Part shown: piece by piece, positions 15,829-25,026 of the stretch
How the letters are laid out: each line of letters starts with the position of its first letter
Numbering within the stretch: position 1 is the stretch's first letter
Assembly: GCA_964561025.1 (NCBI GenBank)
Contig: CAZLNM010000009.1
Location: 1-64,000 of the forward strand
Length of the DNA: 64,000 nucleotides
Source of the DNA: JAAZNF01 sp964561025
GTDB lineage: Bacteria > Myxococcota > B64-G9
Direction: 5' to 3'
Made by a program: the position numbers and the translations under genes
Notes under the pieces: model-generated
The model's database searches: none
Seen by the model: only the letters and a program-made list of their open reading frames with translations
What the model was told of the DNA's origin: nothing

Positions 15829-18414
15829 TCACAGACTGGGCCGGATCTCCTCGACCATGAAGGCTTCGATGACGTCTCCCCGCTTGATGTCGTTGAAGTT
15901 CTCCAGCCCGATGCCGCACTCCATGCCCGAGGGCACCTCGCGCACGTCGTCCTTGAAACGCTTGAGGCTGGCCATCTTGCCCTGGTGCACCTCGACGTTG
16001 TCCCGCAGCAGGCGCACCAGCGCGCCGCGCTGGATCTTCCCCTCGGTCACCGACACGCCCGCCACCACCCCGATCTTGGGCACGGTGAAGAGATCGCGCA
16101 CCTCGGCCCGGCCGATGACGTTCTCCTTGCGGGTCACCGGCAGCAGGCCGGTCTGGGCCTTGCGGATGTCGTCGAGCAGCTCGTAGATGATCTTGTAGGT
16201 GCGGATGTCCACCGAGAGATCCTGGGCGGCCTTCTTGGCGTTGTTGTCGGGGCGCACGTTGAACCCGATGAGCAGCGCCTTGGAGGTGGCGGCCAGGTTC
16301 ACGTCGGCCTCGCTGATGGCGCCCACGCCGAAGTGGATCACCTTGATGCCCACCTTGGGGGTGGAGAGTTTCTCCAGCGCGTCGCGGATGGCCTCGGCCG
16401 AACCCTGCACGTCGGCCTTGATCATCACCTTGAGCTCGAGCTTCTCGGCGCCCTGCAGCCGCTCGTAGAAGTCCTGCAACGACAGCGCCGAGCTCTGGCC
16501 GGCGCGGGCCTTGCCCGCCTCCTCCTGCCGGTGCTCGATGATGCGCCGCGCCTCGCGCTCGCTGGGCACCACGTCGAACCGGTCTCCCGCCATGGGAACC
16601 TGGGGCAGCCCCTGGATCTGCACCGGCCGTCCCGGCCCCGCCTCGTTGACCGCCTCGCCCTGGTCGTTGAACATCATGCGCGCCCGGCCGAAGGTGTTGC
16701 CCACCACCAGCACGTCGCCCTTGTGCAAGGTGCCATCGCGCACCAGGGCGGTGGCCACTGGCCCGCGGCCGCGATCCAGGCGCGCCTCCACGATGGAGCC
16801 CGAGGCCGGCAGGCACGGGTCGGCCCGCAGCTCCAGCATCTCCGCTTGCAGCAGCAACGAGTCCAGCAGGCCCTCCAGGCCCTGGCCGGTCTTGGCCGAA
16901 ACCTCGTTGATGATGGTGTCGCCGCCCCACTTCTCGTCCACCAGGTGGTATTCGGTGAGCGCCTGGCGCACCCGCTCCGGCTGGGCGCCGGGCAGGTCGC
17001 ACTTGTTGATGGCCACCACGATGGGCACCTTGGCCTCCTGGGCGTGGTGGATGGCCTCCGCCGTCTGGGGCATGATGCCGTCGTCGGCGGCCACCACCAG
17101 CACCACGATGTCGGTCACGCTGGCGCCGCGGGCCCGCATGGCCGAGAAGGCCTCGTGGCCCGGGGTGTCGATGAAGGTGATGGAGCCCTTGGGCAGGTGC
17201 ACTTCGTAGGCGCCGATGTGCTGGGTGATGCCGCCCTCTTCCCCGTCGGCCACCCGCGTCTTGCGGATGGCGTCGAGGATCGAGGTCTTGCCGTGGTCCA
17301 CGTGGCCCATGACCGTGACCACCGGCGGCCGGGGCGTCCGCTCGCCCGCGGCTTCCTTCTCCTTGCATGCCTGCAGGAAGGCCTCCTCCTTGAAGGAGGC
17401 GTCCTCCAGGCGGTACTCGAACTCCTGGGCCAGCATCTGGGCGGTCCCCAGATCCAGCGGCTGGTCCTCGCGCGGATCGGCCACCTCGCCTCCCAGCTCG
17501 GCCAGGCGCCGGTACAGCTCGTGGAGCTTGATCCCCATGCGGTGGGCCAGGTCGCTGGCCAGGATGGTCTTGTCTTCCACGCGGATCACCCGTTTTTTCT
17601 CCTTGGGGGTGGTCACCGAGGTCTTCTTGCCGGCCCGGGTGGCGCGGATCTTCTTGCGGCGCCCCATGCCCGGCACGTAGTCATGGGTGAAGGCGTCGAA
17701 CAGCTGCTCGCGCAGGTTGACCTGATCGGTGCGCGTGGCCAGGACCTTGCGCCGGCCCTTCTCGGGCTTGGAGACGTCGATGAACTCGGCGCTCCGGCCT
17801 TCCTTGCCGGGGATGACCTTGAGCACGCGGATGCCCGTCGGGCGGGCCGCCGTGGGCGGCGGGCGGGAGATCACCTTGGCCTGGTATTCGGACGGCGGCG
17901 GCCGCCGGATCACCTGGGCCCGGTAGGTGGTGTCCCCCACCGGCGGAGTGGCCTGCGGAGCCGCTGGTGGAGTCGCTGGCGGAGTCGCCGCTGGAGTCGC
18001 TGCCGGGGTTGAAGTTGCCCCCGGGGCAGGTGTGGGCGCCGGGGCCGGCGGAGTGGCGGGGGCCTCTTGCGGGGGCGGCGCGGCCTCCTGTTCCACCGCC
18101 GGGGCCGGAGTCGCGGCCGCAGCCGGCGAAGCGACCTCCGCCGGCGGCGGGGGCGGTGGAGCGGGGCTCTCTGGGGCCGGGGCGGGCGGAGCTTCCACCG
18201 CCCGGCGGCGGATCACCTTGCCGCTGATCCGAGACTGGACCACGTTGCTCTTTTGCTCGCCGCGGATCTTGTCGATGGCCTCCCGGGCGTCGGCCTCCTC
18301 CAGGGAGCTGGCGTGGTTGCGGACGTCGTACCCCATGGCCTGCAAGCGCGCCACCAGCGCCTTGCTCTCGATACCGACTTCCTTGGCGATCTCGTAAACC
18401 CGAACCTTACCCAT
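15829..18414 (-). CDS. infB: Translation initiation factor IF-2
   Basis: GTPase that places initiator tRNA on the 30S subunit and promotes subunit joining. 861 residues: IF2-N helix domain (1-55, MGKVRVYEIAKEVG), a Pro/Ala-rich linker of roughly 100 residues, a second IF2-N region around 290-340, then the G domain with VTVMGHVDHGKT, DTPGHEAF and NKCD, and domains II-IV to the C-terminus. The start at ATG 18412-18414 is set by the conserved IF2-N sequence; the frame stays open a little upstream. 49 nt after ylxR, in the standard nusA-ylxR-infB order. Confidence 0.97.
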   Translation of the reverse strand: MGKVRVYEIAKEVGIESKALVARLQAMGYDVRNHASSLEEADAREAIDKIRGEQKSNVVQSRISGKVIRRRAVEAPPAPAPESPAPPPPPPAEVASPAAAATPAPAVEQEAAPPPQEAPATPPAPAPTPAPGATSTPAATPAATPPATPPAAPQATPPVGDTTYRAQVIRRPPPSEYQAKVISRPPPTAARPTGIRVLKVIPGKEGRSAEFIDVSKPEKGRRKVLATRTDQVNLREQLFDAFTHDYVPGMGRRKKIRATRAGKKTSVTTPKEKKRVIRVEDKTILASDLAHRMGIKLHELYRRLAELGGEVADPREDQPLDLGTAQMLAQEFEYRLEDASFKEEAFLQACKEKEAAGERTPRPPVVTVMGHVDHGKTSILDAIRKTRVADGEEGGITQHIGAYEVHLPKGSITFIDTPGHEAFSAMRARGASVTDIVVLVVAADDGIMPQTAEAIHHAQEAKVPIVVAINKCDLPGAQPERVRQALTEYHLVDEKWGGDTIINEVSAKTGQGLEGLLDSLLLQAEMLELRADPCLPASGSIVEARLDRGRGPVATALVRDGTLHKGDVLVVGNTFGRARMMFNDQGEAVNEAGPGRPVQIQGLPQVPMAGDRFDVVPSEREARRIIEHRQEEAGKARAGQSSALSLQDFYERLQGAEKLELKVMIKADVQGSAEAIRDALEKLSTPKVGIKVIHFGVGAISEADVNLAATSKALLIGFNVRPDNNAKKAAQDLSVDIRTYKIIYELLDDIRKAQTGLLPVTRKENVIGRAEVRDLFTVPKIGVVAGVSVTEGKIQRGALVRLLRDNVEVHQGKMASLKRFKDDVREVPSGMECGIGLENFNDIKRGDVIEAFMVEEIRPSL

Positions 18415-18463
18415 CGAAACCACCTGCGAAATGCGGCCCTGGGGGCCCGAAGTTGTGGCGGCA

Positions 18464-19141
18464 TCATCCCCTATGCGAGCGGGTGCTGTCAACCGCCGCC
18501 GCCGGTCGTTTTCCCCGGTCTTCCGGGGACGACAGCAATCGTTTCCAATTGTCCAAGTGGGCGATCAGGCTGCGGGCCAGGCCCCGGTGCAGGATCCCGC
18601 CGACCGCGAAAGGCCGCTGATCCGTCCGCACCGGGAGCGGAAGTCCGGGCAATAGCTCGCGCCAGGACACCCCGCGCCGTTGGCACAGCTCCAGCATCTC
18701 TCGGCGCAGGGCTTCCCCCGCGTCGGAGGTGAGCAACAAGAGCGCCAGGCCATCGCCGTTCAGCCGCCGGCGCACCGCGTCGTGGCCGGCCACCAGGAAC
18801 CCGCCCGAGCCGGCCGCGCCCAGGATGGAGCGCGCCTGGCGTTCCTGGGCGGCCCGCAGGGTCTCGAGGAGGTCCTCCCACCGGGGGGGGCGGAGGTTGG
18901 CACCCAGCGCCCGCCGCAGCGCGCCGGTCTCCAGCGCCCGCCGAAGGCAGGCCGGATCCGGGCACAAGCGCGCCCCGCGGCCGGGAAGCCGGCCGGTGAG
19001 ATCGGGCAGCACCGCGCCGTCGGGGCCGGCCACCAGGCGCACGCTGGTGCCGCGGGCGATCTTGCGGCGGCAGCCCAGACAGGTGCGGATGGGCCCGGCC
19101 CGCCGGCCGGAATGCTTTTTGGGTCCCGTGCGCAACGCCAT
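18464..19141 (-). CDS. ylxR: YlxR (DUF448) fused to an L7Ae/YlxQ-like domain
   Basis: 225 residues. The first 90 contain RTCLGCRRK and GRGARLCPDPACLRRAL, the nucleic-acid-binding YlxR/DUF448 domain. Residues 95-200 (ARSILGAAGSGGFLVAGHD, then LALLLLTSDAG) look like an L7Ae/YlxQ domain, which is a separate gene in Bacillus. It lies between nusA (18 nt) and infB (49 nt). YlxR has been described as a regulator of transcription and RNase P in Firmicutes; its role here is unknown. Confidence 0.88.
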   Translation of the reverse strand: MALRTGPKKHSGRRAGPIRTCLGCRRKIARGTSVRLVAGPDGAVLPDLTGRLPGRGARLCPDPACLRRALETGALRRALGANLRPPRWEDLLETLRAAQERQARSILGAAGSGGFLVAGHDAVRRRLNGDGLALLLLTSDAGEALRREMLELCQRRGVSWRELLPGLPLPVRTDQRPFAVGGILHRGLARSLIAHLDNWKRLLSSPEDRGKRPAAAVDSTRSHRG

Positions 19142-19159
19142 GCTCTCCTTCGCGGCGGC

Positions 19160-20731
<1,572 letters not shown>

Positions 20732-20761
20732 GGTCTACTCCGGCTCGTCAACGCCCGGCCC

Positions 20762-21226
20762 TCAGGGCTCGGGCACCAGGTTTGCCTTGGATACGTTCGA
20801 AAGCGCGATCGAATACTCCCGGCCGTCCACCCGCAGGCGCACCACGCCGTCCCCGGCGCCGAGCAGCGTCCCCTTGAAGTGGCGCCGCCCCTCGACCGGC
20901 TCCGCGGACGAGAGGGTGACGAGGTGGCCGGCGAAACGCACGAAGTCCCGCTCCCGGCACAGCGGCCGATCCAGGCCCGGCGAGGAGACCTCCAGCGCGT
21001 AGCGGCCGGGGATCGGGTCCTCCACGTCCAGCACGTCGGAGAACTCGCGCGAGAAGTCGCTGCAATCGTCGATGGTGACGCCGCCGGAGCGGTCCAGAAA
21101 CAGGCGCAGCACGAACCCGCCGGCCTCCCGGCGGTACTGCACCTGCACGACCTCCAGCCCGCGCGTTGCCGCCAGGGGTTCGGCCAGGGCCAGGACTCGC
21201 TGCTCGATGTCGCGTTCTCGGGTCAA
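20762..21226 (-). CDS. rimP: Ribosome maturation factor RimP
   Basis: 154 residues, normal size; helps 30S subunit maturation. Family features are LEVVQVQYRREAGG, LFLDRSGGVTIDDCSDFSREFS and YALEVSSPGLDRPL at about 80-93. The start is TTG at 21224-21226 (no nearer ATG or GTG keeps the N-terminal helix), and the ribosome site is poor (GGAAAC). A terminator-like hairpin ends only 9 nt before the TTG, so expression of this first gene of the nusA operon is probably controlled at the leader. Confidence 0.94.
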   Translation of the reverse strand: MTRERDIEQRVLALAEPLAATRGLEVVQVQYRREAGGFVLRLFLDRSGGVTIDDCSDFSREFSDVLDVEDPIPGRYALEVSSPGLDRPLCRERDFVRFAGHLVTLSSAEPVEGRRHFKGTLLGAGDGVVRLRVDGREYSIALSNVSKANLVPEP

Positions 21227-21235
21227 TGCGTTTCC

Positions 21236-21267
21236 AAAAAAAAGAGAGTGGGCAGCTGCCCACTCTC
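21236..21267 (-). terminator. Terminator-like hairpin in the rimP leader
   Basis: A perfect 24-nt palindrome (21244-21267; arms GAGAGTGGGCAG and CTGCCCACTCTC) is followed on the minus strand by eight T (21236-21243). It lies between the promoter at 21296-21324 and the rimP start. It may terminate readthrough from ttcA or act as an attenuator of the rimP-nusA-infB operon. Confidence 0.8.
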
Positions 21268-21295
21268 AGGTGAAAACTCCTCAAGAAGCACGCCC

Positions 21296-21324
21296 CCTAT
21301 AGCACCGGCGAAACTTTCATGCAA
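21296..21324 (-). promoter_or_regulatory. Predicted promoter of the rimP-nusA-infB operon
   Basis: On the minus strand TTGCAT (21319-21324) and TATAGG (21296-21301) are 17 bp apart, in the gap between ttcA and rimP. The start point would fall near 21289, about 20 nt before the hairpin. Match to consensus is moderate. Confidence 0.5.
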
Positions 21325-21384
21325 GAGAAATCTGCGCCGGGCGGCCGCCGGGTCCCCCGGGCGGGCGGGCTCTTCGTCGCCCGG

Positions 21385-22263
21385 CTAGGGGCCGTCCTCC
21401 GGGCCGGAGGGGCGTTGCCAAAGCAGGGCGCGATCGAGCAGGTGGGTGGGGCGCACGTGCTTGAGGGCGGCCAGCGCCGAGCGGCGCAGCTCGGGGATCT
21501 CGTGTGCCAGCGTGTCGATCCAACGCTTGACCGCCTCCCGGCGCGGATCGCGCGAGCCGTCGCGGTAGGGGCAGGCGATCTCCACCGCACGAAAATCCGC
21601 CGCCGCGGCGAAGGACCGCAGCGCCTCCTCCTCGATGTAGCCCAGGGGCCGGATGACCCGGTTGCGCCGGTCATCCGAGAGGAGGTTGATCCCCATCGCC
21701 TTGAGCTGCCCCGAGTAGAAGAGGTTGAGGAGCAGCGTCTCGATGAGGTCGTCCAGGTGATGCCCCAGGGCCAGCTTGTTGCAGCCGCGCGCGGGAGCGA
21801 GGTCGTACAGGACGCCGCGGCGCAGCCGCGAGCACAGGGCGCAGGGGTTGGTGCCGGGCCGCAGGTGGTCTCGCACGCAGCCGCGGATGTCGCGCCGGAA
21901 GACCTCCACCGCATAGCCGTGACGGGAAAACTCGGCCGTCACCCGCTCCCCGGCGCCCTCGTCCCAGCCGGCGTCCACGAACACCGGCAGCAGCGAGAAC
22001 TCGAACGGCGCCCTGCGCCGGTGCAGGTCGAGCAGGTGCAGCAGCGAAAACGAGTCCTTGCCGCCGGAGATGGCCACCAGGATCCGATCGGCGGGTTCGA
22101 TGAGCGAATGATCGCCGATGGCCTGCCCCACGCGGCGAAACAGCAGGTGTTCCAGGCGCGAGGCGGGCTTGTTGCGGCGCGCGCCGAGCGGCGTCGTGCC
22201 CGGCAGCGCGCGCGAGGGCGAGCGGACCTCCGGGTGGCGGCGTTTGGCGAATCCGCGGGCCAC
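21385..22263 (-). CDS. ttcA: tRNA 2-thiocytidine synthetase TtcA
   Basis: 292 residues. PP-loop SGGKDS at 66-71 activates the cytidine with ATP; the CALC pair (about 141-144) and a later cysteine in ACPYRDGS fit the three-cysteine [4Fe-4S] site of TtcA, which thiolates C32 of some tRNAs. GHHLDDLIETLLLNLFY is also typical. GTG start at 22261-22263, 3 nt after the stop of the small membrane protein. The 37-residue basic N-terminal extension is longer than usual, so a start further in is possible. Confidence 0.9.
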   Translation of the reverse strand: MARGFAKRRHPEVRSPSRALPGTTPLGARRNKPASRLEHLLFRRVGQAIGDHSLIEPADRILVAISGGKDSFSLLHLLDLHRRRAPFEFSLLPVFVDAGWDEGAGERVTAEFSRHGYAVEVFRRDIRGCVRDHLRPGTNPCALCSRLRRGVLYDLAPARGCNKLALGHHLDDLIETLLLNLFYSGQLKAMGINLLSDDRRNRVIRPLGYIEEEALRSFAAAADFRAVEIACPYRDGSRDPRREAVKRWIDTLAHEIPELRRSALAALKHVRPTHLLDRALLWQRPSGPEDGP

Positions 22264-22266
22264 CGC

Positions 22267-22485
22267 TCAGGCGTCCCGAGGGGGCGGGTTCTGCCGATCG
22301 CGGCGCCGGCGCACGAAGAAGCGCACCAGGCAGTAGAGCGCGATCAGCAAACACAGCCACCCTCCGTTCAGGGGAAATCCGATGAGCTGGTCGGTGAAGC
22401 GCACGCCGATGAACGGGCCCTTGGCGAAGTGGTTCCAGGCGAAGATGCCCGCGGCCAGCGCGAGCCAGATGGCGGTGGACCACAT
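22267..22485 (-). CDS. Small two-helix membrane protein
   Basis: 72 residues with hydrophobic segments at about 5-17 and 42-59 and a basic tail (RFFVRRRRDRQ). GGGAGGAGAC before ATG 22483-22485 is a very good ribosome site. No family is recognised. It sits 3 nt upstream of ttcA and is probably cotranscribed with it. Confidence 0.7.
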   Translation of the reverse strand: MWSTAIWLALAAGIFAWNHFAKGPFIGVRFTDQLIGFPLNGGWLCLLIALYCLVRFFVRRRRDRQNPPPRDA

Positions 22486-22598
22486 GTCTCCTCCCGGCGC
22501 TCGGGCGCCATTGTGGCAGCATGCCCGCAGCGAGGCAAGCGCAGGAATGAAGCATGGAGCCGGTGCTGACGAGCGACGCCAGCGACCCCCCCCGAGTT

Positions 22599-23678
22599 TC
22601 ACGGGGCGGGGATGGTGCCGATCACGCCCTCCACGAACTCCATCATGGACAGGATCTGCTCGTCGCTCAGCTTGTCTCCGGCGGCGACCCAGGGCGTTCC
22701 GTTCTGGTGGTTGAACGGGCCATGAAACACGTCCCAGCTCCCGGCCGTGATCTCGGCCTTCTTGGCCGCCACGGCCTCCTTGACCGGCTGTGGCACCATG
22801 TTGCCGTAGGCGCCCAGGTCCACCACCCCGTCCGCGATCCCGCCCAGGTAGGAGCGCGAGGTCCAGGTCTTGTCCCGGACCGCCTGGATCTCCGCCTGAT
22901 AATACGGCGCCCAGTTCCACACCGCGCTGGTCAGCACGGTGTTCGGGGCGAAGGAGAGCATGTCGGAGTGGTAGCCGATGGCGTACTTGCCGGCGTCGCG
23001 GGCGGCGAACACGGTGGCGGTGCTGTCCTGGTGTTGAGACATCACGTCGCAACCGGCGGCCAGGAGCTCGTTCGCCTTTGCGCCCTCGACGGCGGGGTCA
23101 TACCAGGTCTTGGTCCAGCGCACCTCCACCGTGGCCTGGGGGTTTACGCTGCGCACGCCCAGGGTAAAGGCGTTGATCATGTAGATCACCTCGGGGATGT
23201 CGAACGCCGCCACGTAGCCGATCCGGTTGGTCTGGGTCATGGCGCCGGCCACCATGCCGGTGAGGTATCGAATCTGGTACATGCGCCCGAAGTAGTTGCC
23301 CATGTTCGCGGCGGTCAGATTCCCCGAGCAGTGGTCGAACATCACCTTCGGGTTGGCCAGGGCCACGGTGCGCGTGGGCTCGCCGTAGCCGAAGCTCGTG
23401 GTGAAGATGATGTGGTTGCCCGCGTCCGCCAGCGCCTGGATGGTGGTGGCCGCGTCGCCCTCGGGGACGTTCTCCTCGTAGCTGGTGACGACCTTGGCCA
23501 GGTTGGCCTCCACTGCCTTGCGCCCCTGGTCGTGGGCATACGTCCAGCCATGATCGCCGGGCGGGCCGATGTACACCCAGGCGGCCTTGATCTCGGTGGC
23601 GGTGTTGTCGTCACCGCCAGAGCAGGCTCCAAGCGAAAGGACCATGGCCATGCCGAGAAAGATCAGGACGTTGCGCAT
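22599..23678 (-). CDS. BMP/PnrA-family solute-binding lipoprotein
   Basis: 359 residues. A lipoprotein signal peptide ends in LSLGAC (lipid on Cys). The body has YIGPPGDHGWTYAHDQGRKA, IIFTTSFGYGEPT and IGYVAAFDIPEVIYMINAF, features of the Bmp/PnrA family that bind purine nucleosides or related ligands for ABC importers. No permease or ATPase gene lies beside it. Its neighbour 114 bp upstream is another binding protein of a different family behind a TonB receptor. Start ATG 23676-23678 with GGGGGAAA upstream. Confidence 0.9.
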   Translation of the reverse strand: MRNVLIFLGMAMVLSLGACSGGDDNTATEIKAAWVYIGPPGDHGWTYAHDQGRKAVEANLAKVVTSYEENVPEGDAATTIQALADAGNHIIFTTSFGYGEPTRTVALANPKVMFDHCSGNLTAANMGNYFGRMYQIRYLTGMVAGAMTQTNRIGYVAAFDIPEVIYMINAFTLGVRSVNPQATVEVRWTKTWYDPAVEGAKANELLAAGCDVMSQHQDSTATVFAARDAGKYAIGYHSDMLSFAPNTVLTSAVWNWAPYYQAEIQAVRDKTWTSRSYLGGIADGVVDLGAYGNMVPQPVKEAVAAKKAEITAGSWDVFHGPFNHQNGTPWVAAGDKLSDEQILSMMEFVEGVIGTIPAP

Positions 23679-23792
23679 GTGGATTTCCCCCGGGTTCGGG
23701 TGATCCAACGACTCCCATCGACTCTTTGGATTTTCACCGAGTGCTCGGGCAAAATCAAGACCAAATGTGCGCCGGATACCAGGCGAAACGGC

Positions 23793-25025
23793 TCAGGGCT
23801 CATCATGGATGCGATCGCTCTCGACGGTCCAGAAGCGCGCCTCCTGCGCCAGCACGTCTCCCAGTTCATCGAAGTCCAGGGAGCCGGTGACCCCCTGGTA
23901 GTCGATGTCCTCTCCGCGCTGAATCATTTCCAGCGCCTTGGCGAGATCGTACCAGGCCACCGGTTCTCCGGGCGGGCTGGAAACTTCCTGGAGGGCGCCG
24001 GGCAGCGCCGCGTTGTCCGGGGTCTGCCCGCCCCGCGCGGCACGGGCCAGGGCCAGCGCGGACAGGGCCGCGGCGTCATAGTAGAAATACGCGGCGTCCA
24101 GCGGGTAGTCCCCTCCCCATCGCTTTCCGAACTTGACAGCGAAGCTCTCGGCGTCCGCAGCCAACACGGGCGCCACCCCTACCGCTCCGTCCAGGGCGCC
24201 GGGGGGAACGTTGACCACGAAGGCTTCGGATTTCAAGGTGGGCGTCAGGTACCAGCGCCCGCGCCCGCCCCGCACGGCCCATTCCTGGACAATGGCTGCG
24301 CCGGTTCCGGGATAGGCCACCAGCACCAGGCCATCGGGGCGGGCGGTCAGCACGGTCTGCATGAGCTTGGAGTAGGTGGTTAGCTGGGGATCGAACGACA
24401 CCAACGCGGACACCTCGATCGAGCGGAGGGCCAACTCGCTGGAGAGCACCGCGGCGAAGCCCGAACCGTACTCGCTGTTTACGTACAGCACCGCGGCGCT
24501 GGTCACCCCGTCCTGCTTCATGCGATCCGCCAGCGCCCGGCCGTACAGGCTGGCCGAGGGGCAGGTGCGGAAGAAGAACCCGCCGTCCTGGGCGTTGCGA
24601 AAGGTCGGAGACGTCACGCCGCCGGAGATCTGCAAGACCTGCCGGGCGGAGATCAGCGGGATGAGGTGGGCAGCCAGGTCTTCGTCCTCGGGCCCCAGGA
24701 TGACGCGCAGCCCTGGCTCGTTTAGCAGCTCCCGGGCCGCCTCCAGGCCGCGGCGCGTATCGGAGTGGGTGTCGCGCGAGGTCAAGCGCAGGCGCTCGCC
24801 GCCCACCCTCCCGGCGCCGTTCACCTCCTCGAGCGCCAGACGCGCCGCGCGCTCGATGTTGGTGCCGGCGGCGGCGATGTCGCCGGTGAAGGGGAGCAGG
24901 GCGCCGACCGGCAGCCCCCCCGTCTCGGAGGATTCGGGCGGCAGCACGCAGCCGGCGAGACACCCGAGCGCCACCGCCACGAAGGCCATCGAGGAACATC
25001 GACAGACACGGGTGGGGGGCCGCAT
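23793..25025 (-). CDS. Branched-chain-amino-acid-type (LivJ-like) binding lipoprotein
   Basis: 410 residues with lipoprotein signal LGCLAGC and a Peripla_BP_6 fold: VGALLPFTGDIAAAGTNIERAARLALEEVN, VILGPEDEDLAAHLIPLI, and AVLYVNSEYGSGFAAVLSSEL. Family members bind amino acids, amides, urea or aromatic compounds, or act as receptors for signalling. The ATG is one base from the stop of the TonB receptor gene, so the two are cotranscribed. No ABC permease is near. Ligand unknown. Confidence 0.9.
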   Translation of the reverse strand: MRPPTRVCRCSSMAFVAVALGCLAGCVLPPESSETGGLPVGALLPFTGDIAAAGTNIERAARLALEEVNGAGRVGGERLRLTSRDTHSDTRRGLEAARELLNEPGLRVILGPEDEDLAAHLIPLISARQVLQISGGVTSPTFRNAQDGGFFFRTCPSASLYGRALADRMKQDGVTSAAVLYVNSEYGSGFAAVLSSELALRSIEVSALVSFDPQLTTYSKLMQTVLTARPDGLVLVAYPGTGAAIVQEWAVRGGRGRWYLTPTLKSEAFVVNVPPGALDGAVGVAPVLAADAESFAVKFGKRWGGDYPLDAAYFYYDAAALSALALARAARGGQTPDNAALPGALQEVSSPPGEPVAWYDLAKALEMIQRGEDIDYQGVTGSLDFDELGDVLAQEARFWTVESDRIHDEP

Positions 25026-25026
25026 G

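Noticed and set aside
12821..16186. Plus-strand open frame of 1121 codons antisense to the GH57 and GlgA-like genes
   Set aside because: High-GC shadow: the opposite strand has complete, recognisable enzymes, and the plus-strand product is low-complexity with no domain or ribosome site.
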